A stretch of 13,864 nucleotides of DNA from Methanobacteriota archaeon (GCA_023457135.1 JAEWMO010000182.1:1-13864), one strand, 5' to 3'; numbered from the stretch's first letter, positions 5,854 to 12,437 are shown. Notes: generated by a model not told the origin, from the letters alone. Numbers and translations: made by a program.

Positions 5854-6302
5854 CCCGCGTGGTCGCGACGGGGACGTTCGACATCCTCCACCCCGGTCAC
5901 CTCTACTACCTTGAGGAGTCGCGGAGACTCGGCGACGAACTCTTCGTGATCGTAGCGCGGGACGCAAATGTAAGACACAAGCCCCGGCCGATCATTCCCG
6001 AAGAGCAGCGGCGCCGGATGGTTGAAGCGCTAAAACCGGTCGACCGTGCCCTCCTCGGCGATCTCCACGATATGTTCCTGCCGATCGCAGAGATTAAGCC
6101 GGATATCATCACCCTCGGGTTCAACCAGCACTTCGACGAGGGGCATCTCCGGCAGCGGCTCCGGGAACGCGGGCTTGACGCCGACGTCGTCCGGATCCCC
6201 GGGTATCCCGGTCCGCTTGCCAGTTCGTCGACGATCGTCGGGCATATCCTGACGACCCGGGGCACTTCCCCTCCCGCCGGTCCGGCCGGCGAGGAGGAGT
6301 GA
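5850..6302 (+). CDS. ribL: Archaeal FAD synthetase (FMN adenylyltransferase)
   Basis: The 150-residue protein is a nucleotidyltransferase of the archaeal RibL family (MJ1179 type), which moves AMP from CTP/ATP-type substrates onto FMN to give FAD. GTFDILHPGHLYYLEESRRLGD contains the HxGH nucleotide-binding motif (residues 14-17). ITLGFNQHFDE and SSSTIVGHIL match the C-terminal half, the latter being the ISSTxI-like motif. The length is normal for RibL. The start is fixed by GAGGTG 5 bases upstream and by the ATGA overlap with the JAMM gene; an earlier in-frame ATG at 5805 lies deep inside that gene. The protein has no cysteine at all, whereas the characterised M. jannaschii enzyme is reported to have functionally important C-terminal cysteines. 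Confidence 0.92.
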   Translation: MTRVVATGTFDILHPGHLYYLEESRRLGDELFVIVARDANVRHKPRPIIPEEQRRRMVEALKPVDRALLGDLHDMFLPIAEIKPDIITLGFNQHFDEGHLRQRLRERGLDADVVRIPGYPGPLASSSTIVGHILTTRGTSPPAGPAGEEE

Positions 6303-6327
6303 TCCCGGACCACGGGTGGCGGGGTTC

Positions 6328-7008
6328 ATGCGGCTGACCGGTGTATGGGACGATGACGGGATCGACGCCCCGACGAGCCTCACGAAGGTCTCGTTCCCGC
6401 TCCTGCTCTGCGGTGTCTTTCTTGCCGCCGTATGGTTCCTCCTTCCGGTGGAGCAGTGGCTCCTCCTTATCGGGATGATGGTCGCCTACGTCGTCCCGCC
6501 GCTCGGCCGGGAGACGATCATCCCGGCCTCTATCCTCCTCGGCATCCCCTGGTGGCTGATCGCCTTTGCCCTGGCGTTCCTGGACTTCGCCGGCGGGCTC
6601 TTCATGGCCTGGAACTTCCCGCTCGTCCTGCGCATCCCTTACATCGGTCCCTGGGTCCGGCGATTTGTCGTCGCGGGCAGGACCTTCCTCGACCGCCGGC
6701 CGTGGCTTGAGCGGCTTTACTTCGTCGGCCTCATCTTCTTCGTTGCCCTCCCCTTCGACGGGTCGGGAAGCATCGTCGGGTCCATCCTCGGGCGGATGCT
6801 CGGCATGACGAAGATGGAGGTCGTCTCCTGCATCACCATCGGCGGCATCATCGGCAGTTTCGCCATCGCCCTCGGCATCGACTGGGTGACGCGCCTCATC
6901 CCGGCCGGGGCCGGGCCCTGGGTCTCGCTCGCGGTCTTCTTCCTCATCGGCATCACGCTCCTGGTCATGTACCGGAACCGGTCGCTGGTCCGGGAGCCGA
7001 ACGCCTGA
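6328..7008 (+). CDS. Small multidrug export family membrane protein
   Basis: The protein (226 residues from ATG 6328) has about five or six hydrophobic helices: VSFPLLLCGVFLAAVWFLL, WLLLIGMMVAYVVPP, WWLIAFALAFLDFAGGLFMAW, LYFVGLIFFVALPF, VVSCITIGGIIGSFAIALGI and WVSLAVFFLIGITLLVM. The re-entrant PPLGRE and ALPFDGSGSIVGSILGRMLGM stretches match the Sm_multidrug_ex (PF06695) family. Family members are annotated as exporters but the transported substrate is not established. GGGTGG, 8 bases upstream, supports ATG 6328; a GTG at 6316 would add four residues. The gene begins 25 bases after ribL and is probably the last gene of that operon, with a T-rich stretch (7027-7038) after its stop. Confidence 0.82.
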   Translation: MRLTGVWDDDGIDAPTSLTKVSFPLLLCGVFLAAVWFLLPVEQWLLLIGMMVAYVVPPLGRETIIPASILLGIPWWLIAFALAFLDFAGGLFMAWNFPLVLRIPYIGPWVRRFVVAGRTFLDRRPWLERLYFVGLIFFVALPFDGSGSIVGSILGRMLGMTKMEVVSCITIGGIIGSFAIALGIDWVTRLIPAGAGPWVSLAVFFLIGITLLVMYRNRSLVREPNA

Positions 7009-7026
7009 CCAACTCTCGCTCACTCA

Positions 7027-7038
7027 TTTTCTCTTTTT
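7027..7038 (+). terminator. T-rich terminator-like stretch
   Basis: TTTTCTCTTTTT begins 18 bases after the stop codon of the membrane protein. Archaeal RNA polymerase commonly terminates in such T-rich runs, without needing a hairpin. It would end the JAMM-ribL-exporter unit. Confidence 0.4.
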
Positions 7039-7188
7039 CCCGGGAGCAATTTGTCGAAGTTCAGATCGAAAAGATGATATGCGACACGGGGAATTGATCC
7101 TCCTGACCAGACCGGCGAGGCGGCAGCGTGCGGAGGCATAGAACGGTAGGCCACCGCACTCCGGCGCGCCGGATCGGGGACGATCAGG

Positions 7189-8802
7189 ATGGATCTGCGC
7201 ACGGTGGAGAGATTCGCAACAGACGGATCTCCGGAAGAGCAGGGAGGCGATCAGGAGTATCGGCGAGAGGGTGCCGCCCGCCCGGCACCGGCCGGGACGT
7301 CGGACGTTGCGGCTCTGCTGCTGCGGCAGATGATCGAGACCTCGCTCTCCGGGACCTGCATCATCGACAGAGGGGGGCGCATCGCTGTTGCCAACGATGC
7401 ACTGCTCTCCCTGTGGGGCTATGACCGGAAGAGCGTGATCGGCATGCCCGTCGACATCCTCTGGTTCTCAGGGGAGGAGGGGTCGGACTGTATCGGCTCC
7501 GCTCTCTCGACCGGGCGATGGTGCGGGACGGTCGCCGCCCGGCGGAGTGATGCGTCGCGCTTCAACGTCCGGGTCTCGATCGCCTCCGTCCGCGACCCGG
7601 AGACCGACGACACCTGGCTTCTCCTCTCCTGCACCGGTGCTGCCGCGGAGGAGACGGTGGCGGCTGCACCCGGCCGCTACCGCAGCCTCGAGAAGGCTAT
7701 TGCCGCGATGCCTGCCCGTTTTGCGGATCCGGCACAGATCGACCCGGCAATAGACGCCTCGCTTGAGGACCTGGGCCGTGCATGCGGCGCATGCCGCTCC
7801 AGCCTCTCCCTCTTCAACGACTCCCGGACCCTTCTCGGCACGACACACGAGTGGTGTGCGAGGGAGCAGAAGCCTCGCCGGGGTGAGTTCCAGAAGCTTC
7901 TCACAGACGACCTCCCCTGGTGGGTTGCCAGGATCCTCGCGGGCGAGATCGTGCTCGTGGACGGCACATCGGCGGGCGCACGGCTGCGGAGGGACGAACG
8001 CGATCTCCTGAAGCAGCAGGGGGCTGCCGCGACGCTGATGTTCCCCCTCCGGCTGAAAGGAGCGGTCGTCGGCTTTGTCGGACTCGATATCGGCGCCGGC
8101 GGCTGCCGGTTCGTTGACGGGGACGTCGCGCTCCTCTCGGCGGCCGTCCAGATCGTTGCCGGCGCACTCGACCGCAAACAGTCGGAGTACCTCTTCCGCG
8201 AGTCAGAGGACCTCTACCAGATCGTTTTAGACGCGATCACCGATGCCGTCACCGTCGTCGATACCCGCTTCACCCTCCTCCTCGCAAACGACGCCTTCAT
8301 CGCGTGGTGCGAGGAGCTCGGCCTTGAGACGGACGTCGTGGGGAGGGACCTCTTCTCCGTCCTCCCGTTCCTCCCGCCCGCCGCCCGGCAGCAGTATGAT
8401 CGGGTGATACGCACCGGCCGGCCGCTGACGTCGGACCGGACCCTCAGGCTCGGCGACCGGAACGTGACCCTCCGGGAGATCCGGATCCCGATCTTCGATA
8501 ACGGCGAGGTGGCGCGGGTCATCACCATCGCCCGGGACATCACCGCGCAGAGGGAAGTCGAGGACCTGAAATCCAAGGCTTACGGCCAGATTGAGCGGAA
8601 CATGGAGCAGTTTGCGCTGCTTGCCGACCATATCCGGAACCCGCTCCAGGCGATCATGGGCCGCGCCGAGCTGCTCGACGACGCCGAGACGAAGGAGAAG
8701 ATCCGGCAGCAGGTGCAGCGGATCAACGGGATCATCGACCAGCTCGACGAGCGGTGGGCGGAGTCGCGGAAACTCTCGATGTTCTGGCGGCGATACTCCT
8801 GA
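7189..8802 (+). CDS. PAS-GAF-PAS sensor protein with H-box, no ATPase domain
   Basis: The 537-residue cytoplasmic protein has a polar N-terminus, a PAS domain at about 45-150 (GTCIIDRGGRIAVANDALLSLWGY), a GAF domain at about 170-330 (FPLRLKGAVVGFVGLD) and a second PAS at about 338-455 (DAVTVVDTRFTLLLANDAF, ending VITIARDITAQREVEDL). Residues 470-520 carry DHIRNPLQAIMGRAEL, an H-box with His481 in place of the usual SHELRTPL, followed by a second helix. The protein then stops after MFWRRYS, with no N, G1 or G2 box, so it cannot phosphorylate itself. It may act as a phosphotransfer or dimerisation partner of another kinase, or sense without phosphorylation. No response regulator is adjacent. 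There is no membrane segment. ATG 7189 has only a weak purine stretch (CGGGGA) upstream; ATG 7333 is an alternative. Confidence 0.85.
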   Translation: MDLRTVERFATDGSPEEQGGDQEYRREGAARPAPAGTSDVAALLLRQMIETSLSGTCIIDRGGRIAVANDALLSLWGYDRKSVIGMPVDILWFSGEEGSDCIGSALSTGRWCGTVAARRSDASRFNVRVSIASVRDPETDDTWLLLSCTGAAAEETVAAAPGRYRSLEKAIAAMPARFADPAQIDPAIDASLEDLGRACGACRSSLSLFNDSRTLLGTTHEWCAREQKPRRGEFQKLLTDDLPWWVARILAGEIVLVDGTSAGARLRRDERDLLKQQGAAATLMFPLRLKGAVVGFVGLDIGAGGCRFVDGDVALLSAAVQIVAGALDRKQSEYLFRESEDLYQIVLDAITDAVTVVDTRFTLLLANDAFIAWCEELGLETDVVGRDLFSVLPFLPPAARQQYDRVIRTGRPLTSDRTLRLGDRNVTLREIRIPIFDNGEVARVITIARDITAQREVEDLKSKAYGQIERNMEQFALLADHIRNPLQAIMGRAELLDDAETKEKIRQQVQRINGIIDQLDERWAESRKLSMFWRRYS

Positions 8803-8809
8803 TCTGTGC

Positions 8810-9493
8810 TCACGCCGCCTCCCCGAGCGATCCCCAGACCCGGTTCCGTTCCAGGATGACCCAGTAGCGCCGCAGCTCGGCCTCGGCCGCCCGGTATCCG
8901 GGGTAGTGGTCGCCGACGAGGTGCCAGAACCTTTTTGAGTGGTTCTGTTCGCGGAGGTGGGCCGCCTCGTGGACGACGACGTACTCCCGGAGGGTGCCGG
9001 GGAGGGCCATCACGCGGAGGTTGAGGTTGATGTTTCCGAGCGTCGAGCAGCTCCCCCACCGGGTCTTCTGGAGTTTCACCGCGATCCTTCCCGGCCCAGG
9101 TCCCGCAAGTTCGGGGAGGGCCGCGAGGCGGCTCCGTGCCTCCTCCTTCAGCATCCGGGCAAGGCACTCCCGGAGGACGGGAACCGACGGGCAGGCGACG
9201 GTGCGGGAGGCCTCGTCGATCGCGAACCGCGGGCCGGGGGCGAGGGTGTAGAACTGCCCGCGGAGGAGGAGCCGGTCTTCCTTCCCGCATCCACCGGCGG
9301 CGAGGCTGTCGAGTTCCCTGCGCCGCTCCGCTATCCAGGCGGCATGGCGCGTGAGAAACCCCTCGACGTCGAAGGAGTGAGGGGCAACCACCCGCACGGT
9401 CCCGTCCGGCCGCACCTGGAGCCGGGCGGACCGCACCGCCTTGCGGATGACGATCGCGCCGTCCGGACGCCTCTCGTCGCCTCTCCGGTTCAT
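8810..9493 (-). CDS. YgjP/DUF45 (M48-like) zinc metallopeptidase
   Basis: The protein (227 residues from ATG 9493) belongs to the YgjP/SprT-like DUF45 family. KTRWGSCS at about 143-150, NINLNLRVMALP, then YVVVHEAAHLREQNHSKRFW give the HExxH zinc motif (His175, Glu176, His179) and the downstream His185. Members are predicted zinc peptidases, some linked to type I restriction or DNA-repair contexts; no such partner is adjacent here, and the function is unproven. A GTG at 9541 would add 16 residues of poor quality and start inside the divergent control region, so I prefer ATG 9493. The gene converges on the PAS-GAF-PAS gene with only 7 bases between stops, so the two transcripts probably overlap at their ends. 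There is no signal peptide. Confidence 0.88.
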   Translation of the reverse strand: MNRRGDERRPDGAIVIRKAVRSARLQVRPDGTVRVVAPHSFDVEGFLTRHAAWIAERRRELDSLAAGGCGKEDRLLLRGQFYTLAPGPRFAIDEASRTVACPSVPVLRECLARMLKEEARSRLAALPELAGPGPGRIAVKLQKTRWGSCSTLGNINLNLRVMALPGTLREYVVVHEAAHLREQNHSKRFWHLVGDHYPGYRAAEAELRRYWVILERNRVWGSLGEAA

Positions 9494-9582
9494 CAAATCA
9501 GTACTGGGCGGTGCAGCCGGAAAAACCCCGTGATCCGGCACGTACCTATACCTGATGGCGACAAATGTATGGTACGGCTCCC

Positions 9583-9602
9583 GCCCGGGGCCTGCCCCGG
9601 GC
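9583..9602. repeat. Perfect GC palindrome upstream of the MerR-like gene
   Basis: GCCCGGGGC and GCCCCGGGC are 9-base perfect arms separated by CT (or 8-base arms with a CCTG loop). It lies 20 bases before the GTG start and 30 or so bases after a CTATACC TATA-like element (9546-9552). It could be an operator dyad close to the transcription start, or a leader hairpin next to the ribosome binding site. Confidence 0.55.
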
Positions 9603-9611
9603 AGATGCAGA

Positions 9612-9617
9612 GGGTGA
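9612..9617 (+). promoter_or_regulatory. Ribosome binding site deciding the MerR-like start
   Basis: GGGTGA, 5 bases before GTG 9623, is the only good 16S-complementary site in the region and favours the GTG start over ATG 9605. Confidence 0.6.
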
Positions 9618-9622
9618 CAACC

Positions 9623-10204
9623 GTGAGCGAGAAGGAACTCAAGATCGGCGATATCGCGGACCTCACCGGGATCTCCGAACAGGACGTCCGGGCACTCATC
9701 CGGACCTACGACAGCCTCTTTACCTACCGGACCCTCGGCCGGGTCAAACTCTTCCCGGAGAAGGCGGTCCGGATCGTACAGGAACTGGTCGAGCTCTCCG
9801 GGAAGGGCTTCACCCCCGAAGAGGTCGAGAGCGAGGTCCGGTCCGGCAAGAAACAGACTCCGCGGGAGGAGCCGGCGGAGGAAGTTGCCCGTACCGGTGT
9901 TGCCCTCCCGGCAGAGACGGTGATCGAGTTCCGGGTGATGCAGGAGACCCTTGCCCGCCAGGAACGCCGGATAGCGAACCTGGCCGAAGAGCTCGAACGG
10001 GAGCGCCTGATGAGAGAGGAGGAGGCCGCGCGGTTCCAGAAGGCCCTTGACCGCCTCGAGGCACGCCTCGACCGGCAGCAGGAGCAGCTTGCGGTTGTCG
10101 CGGAGTGGGTGGACTACTTCGACCGGCAGATGGACGAGGCCACCCTCCCGGCGCTTGAACGGGTCAGACGGTCCTTCGGAAAGGGCAGCAGCCGTTCCGG
10201 GTGA
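9623..10204 (+). CDS. MerR-like HTH protein with C-terminal coiled coil
   Basis: The protein (193 residues from GTG 9623) starts with a MerR-type winged HTH: LKIGDIADLTGISEQDVRALIRTY (residues 7-30), then a wing TYRTLGRVKLFPEKAVRIVQEL and GKGFTPEEV. Residues 75-100 are a charged linker, and 102-165 a heptad-rich Glu/Arg coiled coil that probably mediates dimerisation. There is no effector-binding domain and no metal-binding cysteine. I chose GTG 9623 because GGGTGA (9612-9617) lies 5 bases ahead; ATG 9605 would add six residues and put that site inside the gene. A long in-frame upstream extension to 8939 is antisense to the peptidase gene and is not real. It could regulate its own promoter through the palindrome at 9583-9602, an inference. 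It could also be a chromosome-organising rather than regulatory protein (RacA-like layout). Confidence 0.82.
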   Translation: MSEKELKIGDIADLTGISEQDVRALIRTYDSLFTYRTLGRVKLFPEKAVRIVQELVELSGKGFTPEEVESEVRSGKKQTPREEPAEEVARTGVALPAETVIEFRVMQETLARQERRIANLAEELERERLMREEEAARFQKALDRLEARLDRQQEQLAVVAEWVDYFDRQMDEATLPALERVRRSFGKGSSRSG

Positions 10205-10261
10205 CGGTTATAGAGTATTCGTAACAAACTATAGCACTCAATAGGAGATCCTTCACAAGAC

Positions 10262-10269
10262 CTAAATAC
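10262..10269 (+). promoter_or_regulatory. TATA-like box for the small membrane protein
   Basis: CTAAATAC lies with its centre about 27 bases before GTG 10293, the standard archaeal TATA-to-initiation distance. This suggests a leaderless transcript starting at or next to the GTG. Confidence 0.4.
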
Positions 10270-10292
10270 CACCCCCGCCACCTGCGTGCGAG

Positions 10293-10568
10293 GTGATTGA
10301 GATCTCCCAGCAGAACATGGTTGCACTCCTGACCGTCGCCATCAAGGCCCTGGTCATCAGCGGGTTGCTGGCCTGCATCATCGTCGGGCCGCAGGTTGGG
10401 TCGTCTCCTGCGACCTCAGCGGCCGGCGAAGGACGGTACGTGGATTATCCGGCCAAAGACTTCTCATCAGGCGCGGATGCCGCCGCCGGCCCGCACCCCG
10501 GGGTCCGGCTGTCGATGGGCGTTCAGGCCGCCCCCTCCGGGGGAAACATCCTCTCTTTTTCGGTATAA
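10293..10568 (+). CDS. Small single-pass membrane protein, unknown function
   Basis: The predicted 91-residue protein has one strong hydrophobic segment at residues 9-33 (MVALLTVAIKALVISGLLACIIVG), then a soluble Ala/Gly/Ser/Pro-rich tail of about 58 residues. With few positive charges before the helix, it may be a signal anchor with the tail outside, or a cleaved precursor. Codons are strongly G/C-ending as in real genes here, supporting expression. The start is either GTG 10293, possibly leaderless, or ATG 10317; AGGTGAT at 10291-10297 is too far from 10317 (19 bases) to serve as its ribosome binding site. No family is recognised. The gene ends 9 bases from the convergent UPF0216 stop, with TTTTT just before its own stop. 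Confidence 0.6.
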   Translation: MIEISQQNMVALLTVAIKALVISGLLACIIVGPQVGSSPATSAAGEGRYVDYPAKDFSSGADAAAGPHPGVRLSMGVQAAPSGGNILSFSV

Positions 10569-10577
10569 GGCCGCCCT

Positions 10578-11009
10578 TCACCCCATGACGATCTGCACGA
10601 TCGTCGGGTAGCGGTTCATGATGGTATAGACGAGAGGTTTTGCCACCCAGAGCCTTCCGTCCCGCATCCTGCGGAGCGGGCTGATCTCTTCGAGGCACTG
10701 GAGGGCTTCCAGCGCAGTCTCGTCCGCAAGGAAGAAACTGTCCGGGACGGTGGAGTCGAAGTAGAAGAGGATCGGGACCCGGAGACGCCTCTGCAGCGTC
10801 TCGGGAAGAGCCTCTTTCAGCCTCGCGAGGACCTCCCGGTCGAAGTCGTACAGCTCCCCGCCCTTCGTGACGGATGACGGGCGCTCCTCGCGCAGGAGTC
10901 GGGAGAGGCGTTTGCGCTCCGAAACGATACCGTCGTTGATCCTGCCGATCTCAAGACGCATCCACCGCAAAAGGGTCGATTCGTCGCCTGCTGATGGTCG
11001 CACGGGCAT
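10578..11009 (-). CDS. UPF0216 (DUF61) family protein
   Basis: The 143-residue protein matches the archaeal UPF0216/DUF61 family throughout: LLRWMRLEIGRINDGIV, RPSSVTKGGELYDFDREVL, LRVPILFYFDSTVPDSFFL, then ALEALQCLEEISPLRRMRDG and the C-terminal YTIMNRYPTIVQIVMG. Length is typical. The family is widespread in Euryarchaeota, but its biochemical role is unknown. There is no signal peptide or membrane segment, so it is cytoplasmic. The gene diverges from the M28 peptidase across 131 bases; a symmetrical ATATATA element at 11071-11077 could serve either direction. Confidence 0.92.
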   Translation of the reverse strand: MPVRPSAGDESTLLRWMRLEIGRINDGIVSERKRLSRLLREERPSSVTKGGELYDFDREVLARLKEALPETLQRRLRVPILFYFDSTVPDSFFLADETALEALQCLEEISPLRRMRDGRLWVAKPLVYTIMNRYPTIVQIVMG

Positions 11010-11067
11010 GGTATGCTCTTGGTGATTATCGCCCTTTGGGGCCGGTGTACAGACGAGTCTCTGCCAT

Positions 11068-11118
11068 GCGATATATACCTGGCCCCGGACGAAGGTTTAT
11101 GAACTCCCGGCCCTAAAT
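11068..11118. promoter_or_regulatory. Candidate divergent promoter elements (UPF0216 / M28)
   Basis: GCGATATATACC (11069-11079) reads as a TATA box on both strands; on the minus strand it would start transcription about 30-35 bases before the UPF0216 ATG. On the plus strand, GGTTTATGA (11095-11103) and CTAAATGG (11111-11118) are further candidates for the M28 gene at 11141. Which is used cannot be decided by eye. Confidence 0.35.
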
Positions 11119-11140
11119 GGCGTCCCCTGCGTGGTAACCC

Positions 11141-12139
11141 ATGATATGCACCCCAAGAGATGACAGGCGTCTCCGAAAGACGATTCGCTTCCGGAGGCTG
11201 CTCTCCTGCGCCGTGCTGCTTGCCGTTACGGCCCTTCTGTTCACGGCCGCTCCGGCGGCCGCCGCCGGCACTCCTGTGGATCGGGAGAGGTATGAGCCCG
11301 CCGTTGCTGCAATGCTTGCAGAGATCAACGAGACCGAGCTCTGGAACACGACGTATGACCTGCAGGAGATCCCGACCCGGGTATACGGCACGGAGGGCAA
11401 CCGGGAGGCCGGCGAGTATCTCTACCGGAGATTTAGCGAGACCCCGGGCCTCACCGTGGAGTTCCAGGGTGGGGACCTCCGGAACGTCGTTGCGACCCTC
11501 CCCGGCAGCGGCAGGACCGCCGGAGAGATCGTCGTGGTGGGAGCGCACTACGACAGCACGTCTTCTGACCCCGACCGGGCCCCCGGGGCTACCGACAACG
11601 GGTGCGGCGTCGCGATCGTGCTCGAGCTCGCCCGGGTCATGAGCCAGCACTCGTTTGACCGGACGGTGCAGTTCGTGCTCTGGAACGCCGAAGAGGACGG
11701 GCGAAACGGCAGCATCGCGTATGCAGAGGACGCCAGGAACCGCTCGGCCCCGGTCGTGCTCTACTTCAACTACGACTCGGCCTGCCACGACCCGGAGAGC
11801 CGTTCCGTTCTTGATATCGTCCACGACGAGCGTTCCGGGAACATTGCGGAGCTCATGGCGGATCGTAACATCCGCTACGGGATCAACTTTACCCTGACCG
11901 AGAACAGCCACACCTGCACCTCGGACCATCTCCCATTCCGGGACCGGGGGTTCCCGACCGTGACGACCCACTGCGAGGAGCACGGCCCGGCGCATACCCC
12001 GGACGACACCATCGAGCACGTCTCGTTTGAATACGCCGCGAAGAACGCCCGGCTCGGCCTTTCGGCACTCTCGGAGGCGGCCGGGCTCCGGGACGGCATG
12101 GTGGAATACGCCGTCTCGAAGGGTCCGGCGGCCGGGTAA
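11141..12139 (+). CDS. Secreted M28 family aminopeptidase-like zinc peptidase
   Basis: The 332-residue protein has an Arg-rich N-terminus (RDDRRLRKTIRFRR) and a hydrophobic signal helix at 20-42 ending AAPAAAAG, so it is exported. The rest is an M28 zinc peptidase. The two-metal site is visible as GAHYDS (His136), PGATDNGCG (bridging Asp152), NAEEDG (Glu184 catalytic, Glu185 ligand), YFNYDSA (Asp212) and PAHTPDDT (His285). Members remove N-terminal residues from peptides; substrate preference is unknown. NYDSA replaces the common NLDMIG around the fourth ligand. Cys215, Cys259 and Cys278 could form extracellular disulfides. Only a weak GGTAA precedes ATG 11141. Several sequons (NET, NTT, NRS, NFT) suggest glycosylation. 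It stands alone in its transcription unit. Confidence 0.92.
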   Translation: MICTPRDDRRLRKTIRFRRLLSCAVLLAVTALLFTAAPAAAAGTPVDRERYEPAVAAMLAEINETELWNTTYDLQEIPTRVYGTEGNREAGEYLYRRFSETPGLTVEFQGGDLRNVVATLPGSGRTAGEIVVVGAHYDSTSSDPDRAPGATDNGCGVAIVLELARVMSQHSFDRTVQFVLWNAEEDGRNGSIAYAEDARNRSAPVVLYFNYDSACHDPESRSVLDIVHDERSGNIAELMADRNIRYGINFTLTENSHTCTSDHLPFRDRGFPTVTTHCEEHGPAHTPDDTIEHVSFEYAAKNARLGLSALSEAAGLRDGMVEYAVSKGPAAG

Positions 12140-12165
12140 CGTACGGCTTCCCCGTGATGGCGGCG

Positions 12166-12198
12166 GGGACGGAGGGCACGGCCCCCCGGACCCGTCCC
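12166..12198. terminator. GC-rich stem-loop after the M28 gene
   Basis: GGGACGG (12166-12172) pairs with CCGTCCC (12192-12198), and GGGC-ACG-GCCC (12174-12184) can pair inside. It starts 27 bases after the M28 stop. No T run follows, so terminator function is only a possibility. Confidence 0.3.
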
Positions 12199-12210
12199 GG
12201 CCCGACGGAA

Positions 12211-12227
12211 ACCCGGCTATTCCGGGT
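12211..12227. repeat. Short stem-loop
   Basis: ACCCGG and CCGGGT, 6-base perfect arms around CTATT, form the second of three hairpins in this gap. Confidence 0.35.
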
Positions 12228-12240
12228 CTCCTGTCAAACG

Positions 12241-12274
12241 GAACCGTTATCTCCCGCGCAGGGGGAGACGGTTC
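12241..12274. repeat. Strong interrupted stem-loop in the gap before glutamine synthetase
   Basis: GAACCGT (12241-12247) pairs with ACGGTTC (12268-12274). Beyond a TAT bulge, CTCCC (12251-12255) pairs with GGGAG (12263-12267), leaving a 7-base loop. The twelve base pairs in two helices make this the best-formed hairpin in the window's intergenic DNA. It lies 164 bases before the glutamine synthetase start. No gene is visible in 12140-12437. Confidence 0.5.
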
Positions 12275-12404
12275 AATCCTCAGCCCTCTCCTGCCGTGAT
12301 CCAGGGGGTTTTCGATCCGCCCGGTCCCCCGTATGCCGGGAAGCCCTTCCTGCGGCCCGGCACCGGATGCCTCCACCGGGACGGGCGCAGCGAGAAAAGC
12401 CACC

Positions 12405-12413
12405 ATTTTATAT
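12405..12413 (+). promoter_or_regulatory. TATA box of the glutamine synthetase gene
   Basis: ATTTTATAT, preceded by CCACC, is a good archaeal TATA box in GC-rich DNA. Its centre is about 28 bases before ATG 12438, so transcription probably begins at or within a few bases of the ATG (leaderless or nearly so). Only a weak GGAA sits between. Confidence 0.6.
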
Positions 12414-12427
12414 CGTTGAAACCAACG
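12414..12427. promoter_or_regulatory. Candidate operator dyad of the glutamine synthetase gene
   Basis: CGTTG-AAAC-CAACG abuts the TATA box and ends about 10 bases before the ATG. A protein bound there would block RNA polymerase loading, the arrangement of repressor operators in archaea. It does not match the GGAA-N6-TTCC site known for NrpR of Methanococcus, so the regulator is unknown. Confidence 0.45.
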
Positions 12428-12437
12428 GTACGGAAAT

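Noticed and set aside
6121..7023. 300-codon minus-strand ORF rich in Asp, Glu and Arg
   Set aside because: It is the reverse frame of ribL and the exporter gene; its repetitive charged composition is the complement of hydrophobic and GC-rich codons.
7079..7141. 20-codon plus-strand ORF before the PAS-GAF-PAS gene
   Set aside because: No ribosome binding site or promoter at a proper distance; too short to support.
8939..9622. Upstream extension of the MerR-like frame (421 residues in all)
   Set aside because: It is antisense to the DUF45 metallopeptidase; the MerR domain begins at the GTG at 9623 with its own ribosome binding site.
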